Of a stretch of DNA of 6,967 bases, positions 1 through 6,967 are shown piece after piece. Below the pieces are notes generated by a model. The model worked only from the letters and a program-made list of their open reading frames with translations, was not told the DNA's origin and ran no database searches. Source of the stretch: Candidatus Altimarinota bacterium (GTDB taxonomy: Bacteria > Patescibacteriota > Gracilibacteria > GCA-2401425 > JAJOLG01); assembly GCA_021129445.1 (NCBI GenBank), contig JAJOLG010000070.1, positions 1 through 6,967 on the forward strand. The letters run 5' to 3'. Made by a program: the position numbers and the translations under genes. Position 1 is the stretch's first letter, and the number at the start of each line of letters is the position of its first letter.

Positions 1-2040
1 ATTTAAACATAATTTATATTTTCTTGCTTCAGATAAAATTGTTCAAAATGAATCTGTTGCAAAATTTTGAAATTCATCAACATAAAGATAGTGGTCAACT
101 CTGTCCCTTTCAGGAATATTTGCACGGCTCATCGCATCAATTTGAAATTTTGTCACAAGCATTGATCACAAAAGAGATGAGTTAACTTCTCAAATTTTTC
201 ATTTTGAAAGGTTTATGATGATTATTTTTTTCTTGTCCATTGCAAATCTTAAATCAATTGAGGATTTTCTTTGTCAAAAAATATTTCTAATTGTTGCAGA
301 TGATAAAAATTGTCAAACTTTGTTTTGAATTGGTCAAAGTGCTTCTTGTCTTTGTCTGTCTTGCATTTTTCAAAACTCATCTTTCCAAAACGAAATTACA
401 GTTGGATTTTTGATTTGTTTCACTATCCAATCTCTGTATTTTGAATCATTAAATATCCTTAAAATTGAAAGCATTGTTGTTCATTCTATTTCAACAAGTG
501 CTAAAATTGCATTTCTTAAAAAATGTTCAAGTCTTGGCCCCCACGAATCTGCAAACATTTTTTTAAATACTCATAAAAGTCAATCTGCAACTGTGTCAAA
601 TTGCTCAGGATTTTTACATTCAAGCATATTAAAAGATACAGGAAAGGCAGTGTCAGATGGGTCAAAAATTACAACATCATTTACTCTGTTGCTTGGTACA
701 AATGAAATTACAGCTTCGGCTAAATCTCAATGCGGGTCAATAACTGTTACTCATTTTCATGCTTGAATATCTGAAAAAAGCATATTTTCCAAAATTGTAG
801 ATTTTCACATTCAAGTTTTTCAAATCACATAAACATGTCTTCTTCTATCGACATTTTTCATTCAAAAATATTTTGATTGTCATCTAAAATTTGTTTTTCA
901 CATCATTGTAAAATCTTCTGGATCTGTATTTTCAGGTCAAGGAAGGTTTAGCGGTGCTTCAAGTTTTTTTGAAGAAACAAAATCTAAATTTGGTAATTTT
1001 ACGGATTCCAGAGGTAAATGCCAAAGTGTAGCAAGTTCTTCGTTGTTTAAAATAAAAGGTTTTATAATTGTTCTATTTTGAAATCTTTTTAAAATATTTT
1101 TATTATTTTTACTAAATTGCCTAATTTTAAAAGAATTCAGATGAGATTGATTAAATTGAAAAAACGATGAAGTTATTTCTTTTAATTTATTTCATGCAGA
1201 TTTTTCATTTTCTTTTTTTGGGATGTAGACAATTCTAATATTTGTCTCAAATAAAAGTCTTGCCATTTTTGAATTTGATGCAATTGATGGTGTTTCGTCT
1301 GATTTATTTACTTTTCATTCAGTTTCTACTTCATTTTCTCACTCTAATTTAATAAAAAATCAATGTTTTTTTATTAAATTTTTTCATTTTAAAATCCATT
1401 CTGATGAAGCTGGTCTTAAAACAATTTGAATCCATGCTTGCTCACAAGTAGAATTTAAATTTCATAAAGCTCATAAAATTCAAGAAATTGGATCAATTGA
1501 TCAAGTTTTATCTTCAAATTGAGAATATCTTTTAATTGGGAAAATAAAATTTGTTAAAAGTCATAATTCAGCAGTTTTTGCAGTTGATAAATCCATTAAA
1601 TCTTCAAATCATTTATGATTTTTTTTCAAGGATTTTTTGTAAATTCATTTTTTTGCATAATCTTCAATTTCTTCGATTTCAATATCTGGATATGCTGAAT
1701 ATAATTGACTTTTTATCATTTCTGCATCTTTTTCTTCACAAAAAATATAAAGTCAAGTTTTTGCTCAAATATTACAAAATTCAAAAGAAATTCTATTTAA
1801 TTCTTTTTTGTAAAACCAATCAGAAAATCACAATTCTTTTTTTGAAGAATAAATTGTTGCAAAAATATTTTCCATTGCAATTGGTCAAGTTTCATTTGTT
1901 TTGTCTATCCAAATTTTTAGAGTTTTGTATTTTGTAAGATTATTTTTATGATATTTTTTTGCTAAAAAACTTCTAAAAATAAAAAATATAAATGTTAAAA
2001 AAATTGCCGATAGAAAAAAAATAATTATATAATTTTGCAT
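1..2040 (-). CDS. VirD4/TraD-like membrane-anchored P-loop ATPase, 3' end cut off by window edge (UGA = Gly)
   Basis: Probably a hexameric motor ATPase of the type IV secretion coupling-protein/HerA superfamily, which drives DNA or protein through an envelope channel. Reading from ATG 2040-2038 with UGA as glycine gives 680 residues with no UAA or UAG; the frame is still open at base 1. Residues about 4-24 form one N-terminal membrane segment. A charged N-terminal region follows, then Walker A at 407-414 (GKTGMGKS), an IDPHGDL block at 434-440, and the Walker B-like motif YLYVDEFQNF with D655-E656. The C-terminus, including the glutamine motif seen in the paralogue at 3058-5697, lies outside the window. 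About 37 of 38 glycines are UGA. The start overlaps the stop of the upstream peptidase gene by one base (TAATG), so the two are likely co-transcribed and translationally coupled. The substrate is unknown. A VirB4-type or other HerA-like role is possible. Confidence 0.85.
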
Positions 2041-2918
2041 TATTTTAAAATTTTATCTAAATAATTGTATGCAGATGAATACTTTCTAAATTTTTCTCAA
2101 TCTCAATTTCTTATACTTTTTACAATTTTTCTTTTCAAAAAAATTTTTGCAAAAATTTCTTCTCTTAATGAAAAAATTTTTTTAACCTCTTCCCAGACTG
2201 GCTTATTTATTTTTTTTATTTTTTCTTCTTGTGATTTTTTTGCTATTCTTTCATCAAATTTTTGTTTATAAATTTTTTGCAAGTAAATATTTGGATTTTC
2301 AAAAAATTTCCAAGGTGTTCTTTTTAATCAGCTGTCTGTGATTATTTTTGCATATTTTTTTCAAACATACCTAAAATGCCAAGGTTCATAATTGTAATTT
2401 GGATTTCAAATTCAATAAGATAAAACAAATCAGAATCTATCAGCATTTTCGTGAAAACATTTTGTTAATTTTGGGAAATCTTTTGGGTTTAAAAAAACTC
2501 AATGAAATCAAAAATCAACAGCAAGTCAAAGTTGATGTTCAGAGGTTCATGGAAAAGCAGAAAAATCTTTTGAATATTTTGAAAAAGTTAATTGTTGGTC
2601 ATAAAAAGAGCGGTATCAAGACCTTACAGGAATTTTTTTTCAAGTTTTTTTAAAACAAAAATCTTGAAAATTTTTTAAATCTTCAACAACAATTTTTCTA
2701 ATTTTTCATTCATTTTTTCAAGGTCTCAAAGTATAAATTCAAAATTTTTTCATCTCAACCAAATTTTTTGGATGAAAATTTTTTGTTAATTTATTTTTTT
2801 TAGTCGGTTTAAAAATCAAATGATTTTTATCATTAAAATTTTCCATAGCAAAAATTTTTTCTGAAAGAAGTCAGAAAAACAAAAGAAAAATCCCGACAAT
2901 TGAAAAAATTTTTTTTAT
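2040..2918 (-). CDS. VanY-like D-alanyl-D-alanine carboxypeptidase (peptidase M15) with N-terminal signal or anchor (UGA = Gly)
   Basis: Zinc peptidase predicted to remove the terminal D-alanine from peptidoglycan stem peptides outside the membrane. The M15 signature is complete. Numbering from 2918: RSGYRSFYDQQ, then SEHQLGLAVDF with zinc ligands H128 and D135, then EPWHFRYVG with catalytic E178 and zinc ligand H181. About 17 glycines are UGA and one is GGG. The tail beyond the core is long (about 100 residues), Lys-rich and unassigned. The first ATG is 2846-2844, but the open frame upstream encodes a typical signal peptide or anchor (KIKK, then IFSIVGIFLLFFGLL, then SEKIFA), reaching back to a TAA at 2930-2928. 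No ATG or GTG lies in that stretch. I therefore place the start at AUA 2918 (MKKIFSIVG); AUU 2927 is the alternative. TTG 2882 would cut the signal, and ATG 2846 would remove it. The family call is firm; the exact start is not. The gene is first in an operon with the ATPase. Confidence 0.85.
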
Positions 2919-2942
2919 TTTAAAAATTTATTTTTTAATAAA

Positions 2943-2973
2943 ATTATTTTGTAAAAAATTTTACAGGAGTCAA
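2943..2973 (-). promoter_or_regulatory. Candidate promoter of the peptidase-ATPase operon
   Basis: On the minus strand, TTGACT at 2973-2968 matches the sigma-70 -35 box at 5 of 6 bases. AATAAT at 2948-2943 matches the -10 box at 5 of 6, with a 19-base spacer. AAAATA at 17 bases is a poorer alternative. A/T tracts directly upstream could act as UP elements. Transcription would begin near 2936, giving a leader of only about 10-20 bases before the proposed AUU or AUA start. In such AT-rich DNA the -10 match is weak evidence; the TTGAC box is the stronger part. Confidence 0.45.
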
Positions 2974-3010
2974 AAAAAATTTTTTAAAAGCATTTAAAAT
3001 TTTTTTTGAC
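2969..3010. repeat. Inverted repeat between the divergent promoters (GTC-A8-T4 arms)
   Basis: The left arm (2969-2983) and right arm (2996-3010) are perfect 15-base inverted copies of GTCAAAAAAAATTTT, separated by 12 bases. The outer GTCAA end of each arm carries most of the -35 box of one of the two divergent promoters. The symmetry may reflect matched promoters with A-tract UP elements, or an operator for one regulator controlling both operons. The arms are mostly A and T, so part of the symmetry could be compositional. The shared GTC ends are what makes it notable. Confidence 0.6.
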
Positions 3011-3034
3011 ATAAGTGAAAATTTTTTTTTCAAT
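3006..3034 (+). promoter_or_regulatory. Candidate promoter of the 3058-5697 ATPase gene
   Basis: A perfect TTGACA -35 box lies at 3006-3011, with TTCAAT at 3029-3034 (4 of 6 matches to the -10 consensus) after a 17-base spacer. Transcription would begin near 3041, about 17 bases before the ATG at 3058. No Shine-Dalgarno sequence is visible in the A-rich leader. The -35 box faces the divergent one at 2973-2968 across about 30 bases. Confidence 0.45.
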
Positions 3035-3057
3035 GTTTAAAAGTAAAAAATAAAAAA

Positions 3058-5697
3058 ATGTTCGCAAAATTAGCCAGATATTTTTTCTACATTATACCAT
3101 GAATCCTCTGATTTTTATGGTGATTGGCAAATGATTTTTTCACAAAAGATTTTTTTCTAAGTGTTTGGAATTGGTTTATTTCATGAGATTGAGGAATTTT
3201 TGCGAATATGTTTTTTAATTCTCTTGAAATTGTTTCGTATTTTTTTGCAGTTGAAGCAGCAATTGCTTTAATACGTCTTCGGCATGATAAAAAAATTGCG
3301 AAAGAATTGGTTTATATTAAGGTTCGTTTGACAAGAGAGGATTCAAAACTTGATAATGAAAAAAGGTCAGAAAAGGATTTTAAAGAAAAGGTTTTGGTGA
3401 TGCAGCAGCTTTATCGTGCACTTTATGAAATTTGAGATATAAATATTTGAAATCAGTTTTTAACTGCGATTTGGCAAGATGATTTTGTTTCTTTTGAGAT
3501 GTTTTTAGAAAATAAAGAGGTGCATTTTTACGTTGTAACAAAGCAAAAATATCAAGATGTTATTGAAAAGCAAATTGGGTCATTTTATCCAAATGCAAAT
3601 TTTTTTATTGAAAATAAGCCTTATAAATTTAGAAAAAGATGAAATAAAGTTTGATGATATTATTTTAATATAATAGAACCATTTTGGCATAATATTAAAA
3701 TGCCAGATAAGATGGAAAATGATCCATTAAACGATATTGTAAATACATTTTCAAAGGTTGAAGAGGATGAAACTGCGGTTTATCAAGTTATTGTTCATCC
3801 ACTTGCAATGTCTGAACGGCAAAAGGAGGCGGAAAGACAAACTAAGGCATTTTTTTCAAAAAAAACTGTGAAAATAAAAATTTTTTCATGAGTTCCTGTA
3901 ATTTGATGGATTTGGAATATTTTTAAAGTTTTGGTTTCTCCATCTTCAACATGAAGGTGAAATATGGCTCCATGAGCTTTTAGTTGAGATGCTTATGTTC
4001 GTATGTTGAAAACAAAAGAGGATCATGCAAATGATATGTGAATAAAAGCATGAGATTTTTGATTTGGGACCAGTATTCGTTTTTTGGTTTCATCGAAAAC
4101 TCGTAAAAGAAATGCAGAGTTGTTAAGGTCTTTTATTGTGACAATGACAATTTTTAAAGAAGATTTTTGAAATCAGTTTGATTGATCTCGTATCATCATT
4201 ATTGAATGGTTAAATGCAATTTTGATGTATATTTGATTTCAATTAAGATTAAAAAATTTTTTTATAAAAACATCAATTTTATGTTCAAAAGAATTAGCAT
4301 GAGTTTTTCATTTTCCTGATGTAAAATACAACAGAATTTCTGTGATAAAATGGATGAAATACAAAATTTTACCTCCTCCGTCAGATATGGCAAAATCCTG
4401 AACTTTGCTGTGATATAATCATTATCGTTGAATTAAAACTCCTGTTTATATTTCAACAAAAGACAGGTCAAGACATTTCTATATTATTTGAAAATCTTGA
4501 TCTTGAAAATCGGTGATGATTTCGTATCAGGCTCGTCAAGATGCTCAAAATGGTGCTTGATTTGGTATTATTGACCCGCATGGGGATTTGATTGAGGATG
4601 TTTTGGGGTATATTCCAAAACATAGGGTTAAAGATGTGATTGTTTTTGACCCAGCCGATACAGAAAGACCAATGTGATTAAATGTGCTTGAAGCTCACAC
4701 TTCTGAGGAAAAAGATAGAGCTTCGCTTGATGCGATGGAAATTTTTATAAAACTTTTTTGAGATGAAATTTTTGGTGCTCGTATTCAACATTATTTTAGA
4801 AATGCGGCACTGACTTTGATGGATGATGAGGAAGATTGAGCGACTTTAATTGATGTTCCAAGAATGTTTACCGATGATGAATTTCAGGCGAGAAAGGTTG
4901 CAAAATGTCAAAATGCTGTTGTAAAGTCGTTTTGGGAGTGAGAAATTGCACATACTTGAGATAGAGAAAAACAAGAAATGATTCCATATTTTAGTTCAAA
5001 ATTTTGACCTTTTATTACAAATATGACAATTCGTAATATTATTTGACAAACAAAATCTGCTTTTAATATTCGTCAAATTATGGATGAGGAAAAAATTCTT
5101 TTAGTGAATTTATCAAAATGAAAAATTTGAAATACAAATGCTCAGCTTTTATGATTGATTTTGGTAAATAAAGTTGCACAAGCAGCGATGTCTCGTGCTG
5201 ATATGTTAGAAAAAGACAGAAAGCCATTTTATCTTTATGTTGATGAATTTCAAAATTTTGCAACAGATACTTTTGCTGAAATTTTATCTGAGGCTAGAAA
5301 GTATAAACTTGCACTAATTATGGCACATCAGTATATCGCTCAACTTAAAGAATGATGAAAACAATGAGAGTCAAAAATTAAAGATGCTGTATTTTGAAAT
5401 GTTTGAACTATGATGTCTTTTAAACTTTGAGCAGAGGATGCAGAGTATTTTGAAAAAGAATATGCACCAGATTTATCAGCACAGGATATTTTATGAATTG
5501 CGAATTTTAAAACTTATTGTAAATTAAATATAAATAATGCGACTTCTAGGCCATTTTCAATGTCTACAATTTGGGATCCATCTTGAAATGCAAAAATTGC
5601 GGAGATTTGTAAAAAATATTCAAGAATAAAATATTGAAGAAAGAAGGAGTTTGTTGATGAGGAAATTGAGGAAAAGTTAAAGGTTAGAAAAAAATAA
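3058..5697 (+). CDS. VirD4/TraD-like membrane-anchored P-loop ATPase, complete, 879 residues (UGA = Gly)
   Basis: Predicted motor ATPase of the type IV secretion coupling-protein/HerA superfamily and paralogue of the ATPase at 1-2040. The frame runs from ATG 3058 to TAA 5695-5697 with about 49 in-frame UGA and about 8 GGN glycine codons. Residues about 8-24 and 50-70 are hydrophobic and likely anchor it in the membrane; shorter hydrophobic stretches lie near 277-297 and 378-398. Walker A is G478-S485 (GKSGSGKS), with all three glycines UGA. D506-PHGD follows, then Walker B-like YLYVDEFQNF with D729-E730, and the glutamine motif IMAHQY shortly after. The tail is basic. ATG 3058 is the first start in the frame and keeps the first membrane segment; ATG 3208 would lose it. 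Unlike its neighbours it uses many CGT/CGG arginine codons (about 15). No relaxase or channel gene is visible, so secretion, conjugation and DNA uptake all remain possible. Confidence 0.88.
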
Positions 5698-5717
5698 AAA
5701 TTTTTTTTGAAAAAAAA

Positions 5718-5744
5718 CTTGCACTCTCATAATAAGAGTGCTAG
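5718..5744. promoter_or_regulatory. CIRCE operator (HrcA repressor binding site) upstream of dnaJ
   Basis: CTTGCACTC at 5718-5726, a 9-base spacer, then GAGTGCTAG at 5736-5744. The CIRCE consensus is TTAGCACTC-N9-GAGTGCTAA. The left arm matches 7 of 9 bases, the right arm 8 of 9, and the spacer length is exact. It lies 39 bases before the dnaJ start, the usual setting for HrcA repression relieved by heat shock. The inner arms GCACTCT/AGAGTGC could also form an RNA hairpin. HrcA itself is not in the window. Confidence 0.9.
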
Positions 5745-5747
5745 AAT
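5719..5747 (+). promoter_or_regulatory. Candidate dnaJ promoter overlapped by the CIRCE operator
   Basis: TTGCAC at 5719-5724 and TAGAAT at 5742-5747 (5 of 6 matches to the -10 consensus) are separated by 17 bases, with the operator lying almost exactly across them. HrcA bound there would block RNA polymerase. The leader would be about 30 bases. An alternative -10, CATAAT at 5728-5733, lies inside the operator spacer, with TTGAAA at 5707-5712 upstream at a short 15-base spacing. The -35 match is weak (3 of 6). Confidence 0.45.
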
Positions 5748-5783
5748 ATTTTTGCAATTTTAAAAAATAATTTTGTAAAAAAT

Positions 5784-6932
5784 ATGAATTATTACGATAT
5801 TTTATGAGTATCAAAAGATGCTTCTGAGGCAGAAATTAAAAAGGCTTACAGAAAACTTTCAAGAGAAAATCATCCAGATTTAAATAAATGAGATAAGGAA
5901 AAAGAAGAGAAATTTAAAAAGATTTCTGAGGCTTATGAGACCTTGTCTGATTCGCAAAAAAAAGCAAATTATGATCAATTCTGATCATCGGATTGAAACC
6001 CATTTTGATGATGAGGTTTTTGATGATGAGCATGATGAGCATGAGGATTTTGAGGTGGTTTTTGATGAGCGTGAGGTGTAGATGTTGAAGATATTTTTTC
6101 ATCATTTTTTTGATGATGACAATCAAGATATTCGTCAAGAAGAAGGTGATGACCTCAAAAATGAAGTGATTTAGAGGTAAATATTTCAATTACTTTTGAG
6201 CAAGCAATTAAATGAATTACAAAAGAATTAAATATTTCAAAATATGAAAAATGTTATTCTTGTGCTTGAAGATGAGCAAAAAATCCAAGTGATATTCAAA
6301 CATGTTCAACTTGTTGATGAGTGTGACAGGTAGTTTGACAACAAAGAACACCATTTTGAAACATTCAAATGCAACAAACTTGTCCAGCATGTTATTGAGA
6401 AGGGCAAGTTGTAAAAAATAAATGTGATAAATGTTATTGAGAATGAAGAATTAAGGAAAATGTTTCTCTAAAAGTAAAAATTCCAGCTTGAATTTATAAT
6501 TGAGCAACTTTAAAACTTGCATGAAAATGAGAAGCCTGAGTAAAATGATGAGGATATTGAAATTTATTTGTAAATGTTGCAGTTTGAGAATCAAGAGATT
6601 TTGAAAGAGATTGAGATGATATTTATGCTGATAAAAAAATCCATGTTTTACAAGCTATTTTATGAGATACTGTAAAAATTAAAACAATTTGGTGAGATTT
6701 AGATTTAAAAATTCCAGCTTGAGCTCAGGATTGAAAAATTTTTAGAATCAAAGAATATTGAATGCCAAAATTAAACAGGAATTGAGAAAAATGAAATATG
6801 TATTTGAAAATAAAATTACAAGTTCCTGAAAAATTGACAGATAAAGAGAGGAAAATGTATGAGGATTTAGCGAAAGAATCTTCGTTAAATGTAAAATCTG
6901 AGGAGAAAAATAAGTTGTTTGGGATATTTTAA
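5784..6932 (+). CDS. dnaJ: Chaperone protein DnaJ (Hsp40), 382 residues (UGA = Gly)
   Basis: Cytoplasmic co-chaperone that delivers unfolded proteins to DnaK and stimulates its ATPase. The frame runs from ATG 5784 to TAA 6930-6932 at the usual full length for type I DnaJ. The J-domain (about 1-66) has HPD at 30-32. A Gly/Phe-rich linker covers about 67-98. Four CxxCxGxG zinc-binding repeats run from C157 to about 222 (CYSCAGRG, CSTCGGVG, CPACYGEG, CDKCYGEG). The two C-terminal substrate-binding beta-domains follow. About 51 glycines are UGA and about 8 GGN. The G/F linker alone holds 15 UGA codons in 32, and both zinc-repeat glycines are UGA throughout. No CGN arginine codon was seen, unlike the ATPase gene upstream. 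It stands alone after an 86-base gap, with no grpE, dnaK or hrcA beside it. The CIRCE site upstream predicts heat-shock induction through HrcA. Confidence 0.97.
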
Positions 6933-6967
6933 AAATGTAAAAATTTAAAAATTATGATAAATTTTTT
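6933..6967. other. AT-only tail after dnaJ; no gene identified
   Basis: AAAAATTT at 6939-6946 pairs with AAATTTTT at 6959-6966 and is followed by one further T. It could be a weak terminator-like hairpin for dnaJ, but it is pure A/T and at the window edge. An ATG at 6954 could equally open a further gene. Neither reading can be decided here. Confidence 0.2.

Noticed and set aside
410-766. Short plus-strand open frame, and a similar one at 1551-1937
   Set aside because: They lie antisense to the recoded minus-strand ATPase, which shows clear family motifs; the plus-strand translations show none.
2399-2653. Plus-strand open frame of 84 residues
   Set aside because: It is antisense to the VanY-like peptidase core that carries the zinc-binding motifs.
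2928-3057. Replication origin in the divergent AT-rich region
   Set aside because: I saw no DnaA-box-like TTATNCACA motif and no dnaA or dnaN nearby; promoters explain the region better.
3058-5697. Several short genes or a decayed pseudogene broken by many stop codons
   Set aside because: All internal stops are UGA, fall at glycine positions including catalytic ones, and the frame has no UAA or UAG until 5695.
5698-5717. Intrinsic terminator of the ATPase gene in the A/T runs after its stop
   Set aside because: Only A/T runs without a GC-containing stem; the only good hairpin nearby is the CIRCE operator, which lacks a clean T tract directly after it.
5914-6189. Minus-strand open frame of 91 residues over dnaJ
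   Set aside because: It mirrors the repetitive Gly/Phe linker of dnaJ and has low-complexity Ile/Lys/Leu content.
1-6932. UGA read as tryptophan (code 4)
   Set aside because: UGA sits at P-loop and CxxCxGxG glycines, and TGG is used for tryptophan, as in EPWH.

Overview
The window is AT-rich bacterial DNA that only makes sense if UGA is read as glycine. Under the standard code it looks like short fragments. With UGA as glycine (genetic code 25), four long frames cover almost everything. UGA falls on invariant glycines: both Walker A loops, the DnaJ CxxCxGxG repeats, and the VanY SxHxxGxAxD motif. Tryptophan stays TGG. This points to candidate phyla Absconditabacteria (SR1) or Gracilibacteria. 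The sequence alone does not decide between them.

Layout. On the minus strand, positions 2918 to 1 hold a two-gene operon. The first gene is a secreted or membrane-anchored VanY-like D,D-carboxypeptidase (peptidase M15). Its stop codon overlaps by one base the start of a large membrane-anchored VirD4/TraD-like P-loop ATPase, which runs off the left edge. A 130-base AT-rich region (about 2928-3057) separates this operon from a divergent plus-strand gene. It holds two face-to-face promoter candidates whose -35 boxes sit in the outer ends of an inverted repeat. The plus-strand gene (3058-5697) is a second, complete VirD4/TraD-like ATPase of 879 residues, clearly a paralogue of the first. Next comes dnaJ (5784-6932), with a CIRCE operator (the HrcA heat-shock repressor site) over its promoter. 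The last 35 bases hold no recognisable gene.

How the parts may work together. The two ATPases resemble motors that pump DNA or protein through a type IV secretion-like channel, and the VanY-like enzyme trims peptidoglycan stem peptides. Divergent transcription from one shared control region suggests a cell-envelope translocation or DNA-transfer module. No relaxase, pilin or channel subunit is visible, so this is inference. DnaJ is a housekeeping chaperone gene next door, with its own heat-shock control. No tRNA, rRNA, CRISPR array or insertion sequence was seen.
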